Assembly (NCBI GenBank): GCA_905250075.1
Contig: CAJNOP010000234.1
Span: 193,723-257,722, forward strand
Source of the DNA: Rotaria sp. Silwood1
Lineage: Eukaryota > Rotifera > Eurotatoria > Philodinida > Philodinidae
Reading direction: 5' to 3'
Length of the DNA stretch: 64,000 bases
Made by a program: the position numbers and the translations under genes. Positions 35,701 through 47,500 of this stretch are shown piece by piece; within the stretch, counting starts at the first letter, position 1; every line of letters begins with the position of its first letter. Under the pieces are notes generated by a model, which made no database searches, was not told the origin of the DNA, and saw only the letters and a program-made list of their open reading frames with translations.

Positions 35701-38575
35701 ATAGGAGTCATCACTTGTATTGCACGTTGGCTTTTAAACTCTAGCGATCCCTTACTTTGCACATGCAACCATTTCTTATATATTTGATACTATACCAGCA
35801 AGTGCCAACAAATTCACCTGATGTAAGGATATTTAGAATAGCATTGAAACTATTCCATATCAATGTATAAATACTGTTAGGAAAATTGTTGATTTATTAA
35901 TAGCTGTAGATGGGTTCAATGCTGTAATAATAGATACCATTCCAATAGAAGAATTTATACGCATCACTGATGCAGTATCAAGCTCTTCAAGGGATTTGTA
36001 TGGAATAGGTTAGAATATAGGAATTAGTATTAATTATTCGACAGGAAAATATCGAACAGTAAGAAACTTGAAAACTAGAAATCTGAAAAAAATCTCGAAT
36101 GTGCATAACCATAAAAAGTACGAGTCTAGAAATAAAAATCTCGAAAATTATAAAATGTAATAGCAGTTCGAATATTTGTTAGATACGCCTTTATTATTCA
36201 TGGGTTTGTTGAAAAATGATCAAAATATAGAAATAAAGAGGATACATCTACAACATCGACTGTTACATGGTGCTTTACCGATAGTATATGAGTGAATGTA
36301 TGGCTCACATTCAGGTCTACCAGCACTAAGATCGATACCCGCAGAAATATGCCTGATCCGTCAGGGGCGTTTGTTAGGTCTGTTCTAATGGAAGACGATT
36401 TCCAGTAGAACAGAACGTACCGTTATTAGTTGTTTTACGAACTTTTGAGATGTTGCTAATTGAATGTGTTTTTTCAGACTTTTTCTTGTTGAGATATAGC
36501 ACGCCGAGGTTTTTCTATGCGATTTTTTTGTCGTTCAAGAGATTAACACTTCCTGGAAGATCTGATCATGCTCACAAGCAAGATAACAATCTTTTGTTCG
36601 TAGTCTATTCGATATTTTAATGAAGAAATTTTAAACAAAAAAATGTTCCATATGCACAACTGCGCTCTACTTTATTGTTTGCATTTTTACGTCAAAATAA
36701 TATTACAATCAAGAAAACCAAGGCAGTCACTCATCATTCGATAAACAATTCATGACAATCAACGAACTTTACTCTGAAATTCACTAAAGTGATATTCTGA
36801 GCAATCTATCAACACTCTGACATCATATAAACTCTGCAATCAGGGGAAATATAAGACTACAAGAAGCGTTTCGAAAAACTTTCTCTACTTCACATTAATG
36901 TGATATGGTCAAGGATCAAAATAAAAGGGAAATTTAATTCTCTCTTATGAAGTGTGTTGACTCAGTCGATAGGGTTTGATTCGATGTAGAATTCAATTTT
37001 ACATTTCACTTATCTGATTCAATTCACCTAACATACTTTGTGCTTTGAGAAGCAGACAATCTAATTTTCTCAAATCTATCAACGCTTGGTGATAGGATTA
37101 GTAGAAGATTTGAATTAATTCTCTGACATATGGCTATGCTATATTGGAACAGCAGCTTTTGAAGATTATTCTTTTGAAAAAAAACACTTATGTACGTTTT
37201 TAGTTTTAATTTTTGAATACTTTGAATGTGTTAGGAGAGTTTTTTGTAACTATTATGAGTTAATTGATTCCGATGACCAATTATGATATGAAGTAAAGCA
37301 TGAAATAGGTGTGTAGTAAATGCATGAAAATTACATATTATGGCTGTGACTTCTCAGAGCAGCCATATCAATGTTGTGTTCCTCCTTAATGATGTTTCCT
37401 CTCTCCTGATTTTCTCATTGGTGCATTTTTTAACGAGTCAAATTTTTTATTTTGCTGTAGTATTTCATCGCTTTATGTGAGCCTATTTATTCATATATTT
37501 TCATAAAATAATACCTATTTATAAAGAAACACGTGGGCTATTCATAAATACAGCACTGGGCAAGCCAGAAATCAAGTCAAGTGAAGTCGGATTTGATTTC
37601 GACTTGAGGTATTTTTTATCTAAATTGCCCAACTCTGGTTTGTTTCAAAATTGTCAATTAACCGCATCTGTCAAAATAATAACCAATGATCAATCGAGAT
37701 TAATCATTAGCTTTTTGTATAATTGCAATCGTCAAAACTGAGCCGATTTTGACGACACGCGTTTCGTTATGCTTCAATACATTCTGCTACACTATGGTTA
37801 TCGAGTTTACCTCTGTAATGATTCTTTTGAAACTAATGCGGTGTCACCTTTGTATAAATCTTAGTAAACTTTTTCGTCATAAAAGGATGTTTTTATTCAA
37901 AAAAAAATGTGAATATCTATTTGACCTATCTGTAAAAAGTTCCTTTTTTTCAGTGACAGAATAATAAAAGCCATTTTTATCAGCATAAAAAATAAAGTTG
38001 TTCGAACGACGTTTTAAATACCATCGATTTGCGTAGAAGCAATACGTTGCAAATAAGATCCATGTGTTTCAACGCAGTGTAAATGAAATAAGATTCATTT
38101 AAAGACGAAAATATCGTGTTTTAAAAAAGTTGACATTTAAGCGTTGTTTTGTATACTTTTTTTGGTCATAGGTAATAGCGAAACAAATTTTAAAAGCACG
38201 ATCAATTCTATGTCATTGTCATTGATTGACGGATTGTGACAGGACCTAAAGAACAGAAAAGAAAAAAGTATAATGAATCTACTACTACGAAAAGCAACGA
38301 CGTCAATAAAATCTAATACTTGTTAAAAGGGACGAGTAAAAACCTTTTCTTCTAAAAGAGCGGTTTTTTTCATAATAGACACATAATATGCACGTGTCAT
38401 TAATTGTATTTTACGGTTGAATTATTTTTTCACACTTATTTCTCTAAAAAAAAAAGCCCTTGATTTAAGAATCATACTATTTTGTTTTTTATTTTTCATT
38501 GTGAAGGATAAAATCACTAACTATAGACGCATTGCTATCACTACATTCTGTGACAAGCATACAACGATACTTGAA
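32736..38575. other. 5.8-kb stretch without recognisable genes
   Basis: AT-rich unique sequence on both strands. Open frames are short and lack splice partners or family motifs. No inverted repeat of the kind seen elsewhere was noticed, and no RNA gene recognised. Decayed coding sequence cannot be excluded. Confidence 0.45.
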
Positions 38576-40882
38576 ATGAATACTCTTTTTCCTTGCCTGC
38601 GACCTCCCGCAGAATTCATCGGCGATTGGGCGGATGGAGACAAAATTCGAATGCACATTTGGAAAGATGGAAGTATGAATTATACAGTCAACGTAAGTTT
38701 AGAATTCAAACATAGTCGTTATTGAGAAATAAAGCATCTCAGGATGAGCATTACAATTATCGTAAACGGTCGTATTTAGCCGTATGTTTGACCCTAGAAT
38801 TATGACCGTACGCCATCGTATATGACTTCATTCATTGTCATATTTAACAGATCTCTGGTCTTGATTAGAAAAGTATGATATCATCTTTATTAATCGTCAT
38901 CTCCTTTATCATCCGTGTATATAGCAAAAATTATTTATTTCATAAAATACAATATCATTTAATTTTATAAAGCCATACTTACTATTAAAAAAACTTTTTT
39001 TTTGGAAGAAATCTAAGCAAAAAAAAATACAATTTACTTTTATAAAACGGTAATTAATATTCAATCTAATATTGCGATCAATCTAAATAATAAAAATATA
39101 ATTTAATGTTATAAATTAATACATACCGTTTGATTCGTTGCTTGACTAAAGTTTAAAAAATAATACTTAACGATGAGTCTCTTGTTGAGATGATGTTAGA
39201 TAAAAAAAAATACAATTTAATTTCATAATGGATACTTACCCTTAAATATGATGTTCGAAAAAAAATCTAAATAAAACAAAAAAAAATTTAAAATTTAAAA
39301 TTTATGCTTCCCATTGAATCTCTTGCTAAGATAAATCCAAGTAAAAAAAAATTGCTTAATTTCATAATTCAATACTTATACCATGGGACCTGCTATTGAA
39401 ATTAGTAGGGTTGGTTTATCTTTATTACTCCTCTTTGTAGTAAATAATAAATATAAGTAAAATATTTACATTGCTAAAATGAAGATAAACAAATACAAAA
39501 AAAAAAACTTTATTATTTAAATAATAAAGAAAAGTTTTTTTCTTTCTATGAGCACATAATTTTTTATTTACTCTAGGTAGCTCACAAAACAATCATACCA
39601 TCATAGAAAAAAAGTATATAGAAAATGTTTTTTGTTTATATTCTTTCATGAATCATCCACTTTTTTCAACAACATTACATATAGAAGTACTGTTGAGGAA
39701 AAGAAAGAATGCTGATTAAAATATTCTGTCATTACAATAGGTATTTGTCTATATAAATACCATAGAAAATCTTTTTTATTCTTTAATTTATCTTTACTTT
39801 ATAAATATCAATATTTAAGTCGTATTATAATTTTATAAAATAAAGATAAAGCAATATTTCAAACTGAGATCAATCTAAATCATAAAGAAACGTGGCTTAT
39901 TGTTTTGAATGATTTTCACCATTCGATTTGATGATCAATTTGAAAAATAAAAGCCTTGATAGAGATGGACGTATGAACCCGTAGCTAAGTTACAATCATT
40001 TACGTTCAATTTGAACGCCAACTGTATTTGAACACATATTGTTGTATACATTTATCGTATCTAATTCTAAATATTAACGTTGGCGTGAGACTTAAAGAAA
40101 TACACAATTAAAAATCGAAGAAGTCAAGAACACAAGCAGCTAGTGATCTGCAGTTTTCAGCAAATGAAAGAGCAGTAAATGTAGGAATATAGTCTGTCAT
40201 TTTGATGAAATTTTGCATTTGATATACCTGTCGGATAGAAGGACTTGAGATCTATAGTGCAAGAAATAATTTGAATGATTTTTTTTCTAACATCTTTACG
40301 CGGAGTCAATAAAATCATGTATCTGATCGATCGAATAATATGGAAGTTTGCTGTCTTTAAAGCAAATATTCTTGTTATTAATATTTTACTAGATTGACAG
40401 ATCTTTCTCATACATTTTGTTACAATGAAAATCATTGATTTTGTAATAGTTTCGTTCTATATATTATCGGAGAAAAAGATGTCCATATATCTTATCTTTC
40501 GCTTGCTAGAAACCGTAGATGGCTAGCTGCTTCCATACTCGACTTATTCAAAATATTTAATTGTCTGCTTTTAAGTCTCATACCGACATTAATTGGTTGA
40601 AACAATGTGAAAATCTACTTGGAATGAAAAGAAATAGTGGAAAATTATGGTAGTTTATAAATATTTTAGGGTTTTATTCGCAAAACTGATCAGAGCGATT
40701 GTACTTGTTATGATGCCACTGGCTTTTGCGCTCCTGGACCATTTTGCGCACCTATGGTTGGTACTTATGACGCTCAAATACCGCAGAGACCAGCATTTCT
40801 TTTCAAGGGTTATGTGTTAACCAAGCAGCCTGCTGCTTATCGCGGAACGTTGTTATCAGAGACGGTAAAACCCTCTGAATAA
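38576..40882 (+). CDS. Putative small cysteine-rich protein, two exons (possibly more)
   Basis: Exon 1 (38576-38692) encodes 39 residues starting MNTLFPCLRPPAEFIGDWAD and ending at a consensus donor AAC|GTAAGTTT. After a 1,977-nt AT-rich intron, exon 2 starts at 40670 after ATATTTTAG in the same phase and encodes GFIRKTDQSD, CTCYDATGFCAPGPFCAP and RPAFLFKGYVLTKQPAAYRG. It ends at a TAA at 40880-40882, or splices at ACG|GTAAAA (40865) to a possible exon at about 40995-41022. Codon bias and composition differ from the flanking AT-rich DNA, which is the main support. Cysteine pattern C-x-C-x6-C-x5-C in exon 2 suggests disulphides, but there is no clear signal peptide. No family recognised. The long intron is unlike neighbouring genes. 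Confidence 0.45.
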
Positions 40883-41941
40883 TTTCAACAGAACCTGTTT
40901 TGGACCCGAAAATCTATTCTTCATCGAACATTTGACTTTTGTTTTTTTTAATAATCTTTATGCTGTAATATCTTGAATAAATAAAATTTTTAGCAGCCAA
41001 CGAAAGTAACTAATCTAATCAGTAAGTTTTTTTTCACATATAGATTGTGTACAAATCGATAATGATGATGATCATAAGTTCATGAATGCTGCAGCCGATT
41101 TTCAGCAATTGAATTTGAGCTTTGTTGTAGATTATTTTCTGTAGAGTTTTTCATAAAAGAGCAAGTATTAGTTTTCAATATTCAAGTTGATCTTATGAAA
41201 GCATATGAGGAATGATGGAAAGAACCATCGCAAGATATTCTCTAGAAACTTTTTTTGATAGCCCAGCAGATTAACGTCGAAATGTTGACATACTTCAGTT
41301 CGTAGCTGTTCAAAAAATTGTACCTTCAACTTTTTTCCCTGCAGCAGTTTTAATGATAAGACGATCTTGTTTTTCACTCATCGAAGCTGTTCGTTGTAAT
41401 CCTTATCAATGAAAATAATATACTGTTGGACTTGCTGTCAAAACCTCTTTAATTTATTAGGTCCCAAGGCAACGAAAGACAGGATCATACTACCTTAGAA
41501 TTCTTTTAAACACCATTTAACACGCAGTTCTTTCGAATATGTTGTGATGCAGATAATCATACAAGCACCATCAATGTCTGCATTTGATGTGCAAATGATG
41601 ATGTCTCATTCTTTTCTGAAGAGTGTTGTTATTACTATGAACTGAAAAATAGAATTCAATAATTTGTTTGTTGATATTGAGCAGAAGCGTTCCACATCAT
41701 TTATAGATGAGGTAGGGGATGCACAAATTTGAGAAGAAAGCTTTTTCCTGTGTCCATAAATGTCAATGGATGATGTTATTCGATATTTATTTGATAAAAA
41801 TACCAAAGTTTAACTGTGGTATATTTGTATTATTGACGCAGATTTCTCAAAGATATCAACGTGCAGCTCATACAAACACAGTAAGTAGAAAAATGTATTC
41901 AATCTCAATTTATTCATTCAAGTAGATGATAATATATGATT
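40883..41941. other. Non-coding DNA with possible trailing exons
   Basis: Aside from possible 3' exons of the upstream gene (about 40995-41075), no coding sequence can be supported. Two short minus-strand open frames here lie downstream of the hAT relic and match nothing I know. Confidence 0.35.
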
Positions 41942-42223
41942 TCAAATATTAGGAAAATATTGGCAAAAAGAAATGAAGCAAATAATATGACATAAAAGAC
42001 TCTTCAGTTTTGTCCAGCCATGAACAAACTTTTGAATATTTATTGTATCAGGGTAATAGTATTTAGTCGAACAATTAATGTAATGGAACAATCGATAATT
42101 ACTGATGATGCTACGTACATAGTTCTTGACTAACTTCCATTTAGAGAAAGATCGTTCGTTACTTAATACAGTAATAGGTACTATTAATATGAATTGATAA
42201 ACTAGAAAAGCACACAGATTCAA
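41942..42223 (-). pseudogene. Relic of a hAT transposase C-terminal dimerisation domain
   Basis: A 93-residue open stretch contains IPITVLSNERSFSKWKLVKN then YVRSIISNYRL. This matches the conserved hATC core of hAT transposases and their zinc-finger-associated relatives (P-[VI]-T-x-x-S-x-E-RSFSKLK-L-[IV]-KNYLRS-x-[MI]-S). Upstream on the minus strand (to about 42800) only fragments remain, one with spaced Cys and His residues that could be a ruined TTF-type zinc finger. No intact transposase is present. It shows that autonomous hAT elements have invaded this genome, the class that could mobilise the non-autonomous hAT copies elsewhere in the window; a direct link is not shown. Confidence 0.55.
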
Positions 42224-43535
42224 TTTACAATTATTTTTTGAGATGACAGCTATATCACTCGTATTATAATACTTGCTAATTAATAATTTCTATTACTACA
42301 ACTATGACATCAATAAAAAAAAAGCCCATCATCTAAGCCCGTTTAATCTTACGAAGATTTTTAGCATCATTTTTATTGAAATTGTTGACTGTTTTCGTGA
42401 TAAATTTCTGAACCTATACTAGATTTCGTTTGATATCTTAAATTATGATTCATATGATAAATAGAGATCGTTAATTTTTCTGTAAAAAGTATAATAAAAT
42501 GGTTTTATACGAAAAACAATTGACCAGTAAGATACAAGCAACTCATTTTTCTCCGAGATATTCATTTTTTGGTACATCTCACTATATGAATAAATGAACG
42601 TTAGTAATATTTTCATTGATTTTCAATGACACATGTCGAGATTGATGTAATTATTGTAACTCAGTTTCAAAATCTACTTCTTATTCCTATAATTCTTTTC
42701 CTAGTGTCTGCCAAACAGCACAATCAATACATAATCTATTCGAGAAAATAAATAACGGTTGTGAGAACAAGAAATTTCTGTTTCTATTTAGATCTTCTTA
42801 AGTTGATCGAATATTATTCATGACAGTCTTTCTCATATTATTTAAACAGTTTCGATACCATAGTTGCCAAAATATACTTGCCTAACTAAAATGGAAATAA
42901 ATAAATCATTTGACAATAAGAACATGTTTTTATACTTGTATACGAAGGAATTTCTATTGAATGTTGTTCATTGAGTACTTTTGACTAAAGAGTGTTATGT
43001 AGATGATAATGTATTATTTATATCTTTAGTCTGAAGCCTTTGTAAATCAAGGTATATTATGTGCGTCTTATGTACTTTCTAAAACATTAGGAAATCTGTA
43101 GACATAGTAATCGTGCTGAGTTTTTGAGGATACAATGCGAACTTTATCACAACTTTTTTAGGTAACCAATGATAAAATGATATAACGTGCTGAAATTACT
43201 AAGCAGAACATTCTTGCATTCGTATCATAGACCAGTACTGTTTTCTTTCTTAGAAAAGAGCATATCATATTTCACTAACAATTATCCACAGTAAAGTGAT
43301 TCTATTCTTGCACTTTTATAACTGTTATAATGACGCTAAAGAACACATATGAGTTCCTCACTTCAACCTCAGAGAAGCTGTACTGAAAAGATTTTTTCAC
43401 AAGTTATTCTCTATGAACATTAGAGTTTTAAAAGTTTTTATTATATATTATGTACATATATATATTATTCAAATTTACAAAAATCGTTTCATTGAACTTA
43501 AAATATAGAAAATGCTGTTTATTCAGAGATTTTAA
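42224..43535. other. Non-coding or decayed DNA between the hAT relic and the membrane-protein gene
   Basis: Possible broken transposase fragments up to about 42800; otherwise nothing recognised. Polyadenylation of the minus-strand membrane-protein gene would fall at its right edge. Confidence 0.35.
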
Positions 43536-44570
43536 TTAGAATCTATGATGAACTTCAGATGAATTCAGTTCAGGGTTCGATGTTGAATATTTATTGTGTA
43601 TACCTCGGTAATTTTGATTGAATATAAATAGATCTGCTTCGAGAGCCATCAACTGATCAATTTTCATCTTTCGAATAGAATCTTCTTTCTTCGAAGTTTT
43701 TGAACGTAACGATGATTTAGTAGATCCGTTTGAATCATCTGATTTAACATTTTGACCACGACATTTTTTCCATAAAAATGTGATCGAACGAAACAATGGT
43801 AATATGAAAAGATTAATGATAAGAAATGTAAAAGCAAATAGTTCAATACATAAAGAAGTAAATAATAATACCTTAAAAATTAACTCAGCTGTTCGAACAA
43901 TAGGTTCTTCAATATTCTTAATAAAAAATGGACGTTCATCAAGTGTGATTTGAATAACAGTTAATGAAGACATATAACGTAAATAATTTCCAAATTCAGC
44001 ATAGTATGCTTCATCTGATAGTGATACTGCAGTGAATGTTGGCGTCCATAAACCTGAATAATTAGTTTGATCTGATGCACTTAGTGCATGCGTCATATTG
44101 ATGTTTTTAATAAATACAATTGGAATATAAGTTGCTCTACCAATAGCTTCATCAGATGTTGCATAAAATTGACAAAAATCTAGTTCACCTAAATTGATAC
44201 TCATATTTGTTTGACCTTGTCCTCGAATACATAAACGAATAGCACCAATCCAATAAGGACCAGTCATATTGAATTGTAAAGTTGTCTCATGTTTCGGCAC
44301 AGGAAGTGTTATTGATGTTGTCCCTTTCGAAGCTGATCGTGTACAATTATTTGGTAAGGAAACATGTTTAGTACCACTTAGATTTTCTTGTGTAGCAATA
44401 ACATTACACATAAATCCAGTATTAATTAATTGTAGAGTTAGGTAAAATCTTTGTGAATCGAGAAGATCAAAAATAGGTTGAGCGTCTTCTGATTTGGGAA
44501 TATCAAGAAGTTCGAGACCAGTAGAAAATTGTGAGTTAATCAATGTTTGATCACAAGCAAATGTAGCTGG
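43536..44570 (-). CDS. Single-pass membrane glycoprotein, unknown family, 5' end cut by assembly gap
   Basis: One long open frame of about 345 residues from the gap to the stop at 43536-43538, no intron. The first 230 residues look extracellular: several N-x-S/T sites (for example NLSG, NCTR, NMTG, NMSI, NMTH, NYSG) and a few cysteines. A hydrophobic span FKVLLFTSLCIELFAFTFLI, extended by INLFILPLF, ends at a basic stop-transfer RSITFLWKKCRG. An 80-residue Ser/Lys-rich cytoplasmic tail follows, with SLRSKTSKKEDSIRK. The topology is therefore type I-like, with the signal peptide presumably in or beyond the gap. The 16 residues on the far side of the gap may belong to it but need not. No family assigned; base composition is similar to other genes here. 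Confidence 0.65.
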   Translation of the reverse strand, partial: PATFACDQTLINSQFSTGLELLDIPKSEDAQPIFDLLDSQRFYLTLQLINTGFMCNVIATQENLSGTKHVSLPNNCTRSASKGTTSITLPVPKHETTLQFNMTGPYWIGAIRLCIRGQGQTNMSINLGELDFCQFYATSDEAIGRATYIPIVFIKNINMTHALSASDQTNYSGLWTPTFTAVSLSDEAYYAEFGNYLRYMSSLTVIQITLDERPFFIKNIEEPIVRTAELIFKVLLFTSLCIELFAFTFLIINLFILPLFRSITFLWKKCRGQNVKSDDSNGSTKSSLRSKTSKKEDSIRKMKIDQLMALEADLFIFNQNYRGIHNKYSTSNPELNSSEVHHRF

Positions 44571-44580
44571 NNNNNNNNNN
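44571..44580. other. Assembly gap (10 N)
   Basis: Run of N interrupting the 5' part of the membrane-glycoprotein gene. About 50 bases right of it is a GT-rich patch (GGTGTGAGTGTTGGTGGG), as also seen beside the gap at 15057. Confidence 0.98.
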
Positions 44581-47500
44581 TAAGATAGTTGATTAACATT
44601 TGTATGGACATACAAAGAATAGGAATTCATTTTAGGTGTGAGTGTTGGTGGGTATTAGGGGTACTGACTCTGGCAACGTACTCAAATGTATGTTTGGAAA
44701 TATTTTTTTCGATGTGGAAAAAGTCAAAAAAATGATTGTCTAGAAGTGTTTATTCAAAACTAATGCTCTGTGAAAATTCATCAAGTTATTTTGCTGTCCA
44801 GAGAAATTTTCCCTTATTATGACAGATTCTGCATCGCTGATGGTATCTACGGCAACATTCACACGCACACTGTTTACTTATAATGAAAATTTATAAAAGC
44901 CTTATTTATCATTCAATTCAATGTTTATAATAATGGCAAGGTTAAAATAAGAAGAAACAATTACGAAAAAGAAAAATAACGTGCGATTCGTAACAATGTA
45001 AATAAAAAGACAGGGTACCCATGAAAAGAAAAAAAATTCTGTTTCAAACTCAAAAAAAATATAAAACAGATCCTTACTTTAGTGATCGCGTATCTTGCAA
45101 AACAACGATAGTCTATGAGAGATTTTTCACTTTACCTATTTTCCATTAGTTTAATAAGGCTAAGCAACACAGATAAGTTCCACATTTTAGCTTCAAAGAG
45201 CTTTCTTTGGGACATGATGATTCTTGATATGATCGAATCTTTTCTGTACGACGAGTTCGATGAGAAGACAAAGTTTTAATAAATCCTAGCAAAATGATTG
45301 AAGAACTAATCATAGGATTCCTATAATCGAAGCATAGAAAGTCGACTCCTTATAGTTTCAATGGATGCAGCATAGAAACATCAACATAAATGAAAAAAAC
45401 TGTACAAACTGTAAGAATGAGACAAACCTGACTTTTTAAACATACAATTTCTCAAGTATGCCTTCATTTTTTCTGTTTACATAATACCATGCAAAAAAAA
45501 ACAGTATGCATATGTCAAGTATCTAGACTATCAATACAACAATTCTATTGTAATATAACAAATCTTTTTCGCGCAAAACATAAAAAGATAGTAGTATATT
45601 TACAATCACAATGAAAACTTATCTTGAGAGCAATCTGTCTGCTGAAAAACAATCACTTCTATATGATATTGACAATAGATATAATAATGCATTTTATTGT
45701 CACACCATTGAGGTCGCTTTTTGCAGAAAAATCACATTTGTCAAAAACAGATATTTCAGACATAGTAGTAATTACACAATATATTGAAAGGTAATTGTTA
45801 AAGATGGCTTTGTTATTCGGTTCAGCGACAAGCCACAGAATTGAAAGTTTTAGCGTTAAATAGACGACATCTGAGAAGGGCAATAAATCCACAGCATTGA
45901 GATTTGATCTCAAATATCTAAGGATGGGATAAGATAATGTGACATTAACAAAGATCTATTTTACTGTGGATGTGGCATAATCAGAAGACAGTTTAAGATT
46001 TGAATTTGGATATAGTCTTTAAAAAAAGTATAAATAGTTTTTGTTTTAATTAAGAATCATCGAATTGTAAACTACTTATGTAGATTTATTCCAATAGCAA
46101 AACCATGCTTCAAAATCCAAATCTATTCTAGATTTGATGCATTTCTAACATAGTCAGACAATTCTAGATCACTTGTATATTTTGAAACAAAACAAAACAT
46201 AATGGAAAAAAAAACATTCTCTACAAAAAATGATTATGTCAACAAGTAGTAATTATGATGAAACTCACAGACTGCTATCATTTGAAATAGAAGAACTAGA
46301 CAAGATCCACTTTGACTGGGTAACATAACTTGCTGTCTTCTCGCATCTTCAGGATGTAATTTTTCAGAAAAAGTCTTGTAAGTTTCTTAGAAAACAAGCT
46401 AGGAATGCTGGTTTGGCATAGATTGAAAGAGGAATAGATCCAGAATATTGTTTTTGAACATCTTCATTAAGAACTCATCTGACTAATCAATTTCTAGAAA
46501 AATCGAATTTCGCTACGATTCGACGATTCTAAATCTTCTTTCTTGACCGACGAAACTCGCAGGTTTATACGATGTTCTCATCAACAATTATTCAAAACGC
46601 AATGGAACATATTATAAGTTGAAATTAATAATAATTATTGCAATGCTTGATACATATTAAAGAGGTTACTTTTCTGAATGAATCATCATCATCATCATCT
46701 TTGTCAAATATATAAACTTGAAAGGTCTATAGTGCTCTCTTACATATATCCGTGTATGGTAGGACAATGATAAAAATTTGTTGTAAAAAAAAAATGGCTA
46801 CAGAAACTATTCGTCAACTTGAATTTGATAGTTCTTTAGTAAAAACGCATAGATAAGATTTGATTTATCGTAATATCTCATTCTTCACAGAATTCATGGA
46901 TATAGTTTTAGCCTCATCATTTAACTTTAAATAACGTTGAATAGGAAATGTTTAGTTTCTTATTTTTTATATTTCTCACTCAACATAAATTACTTTTTAT
47001 CGTACCATAAAATGCAATAACAGAAGATTTAATTTTGACTGAAAAAATAATGTTAATATTTTTTATCAAAATAACTGTCAATAAATACAATAACAATAAA
47101 ATAAATAGATAATAAGAAAAAAAAAACAAGTATTAACATATTTCATTGAATTTTTCTGATCAATATAATTATAAAATGATCAACATATATGAAAAAGAAA
47201 AGGTATTAATATTTTATTGAAATGCATTGTAAAATATTACCGATGACGTATTTACATAAAAACGAAAGAAAACATTAAATGGTTGTCATTATTAATTTAT
47301 TTTCAAGGCAAGAGTGACGACAAAACTCTAAACGAACAGTCATAAATATATGTCAACTGTTTTTTTTCCAGAACTTTGATTTTATAATTAGAAATTTAAC
47401 TTAGTCATCCTGTATTTTCTTTTTTGTCTTGACAAATACTATATTTATATGTGTAATAGTATTATTCTGTTATGAACTAATTTATTGGCAAACTACTGAT

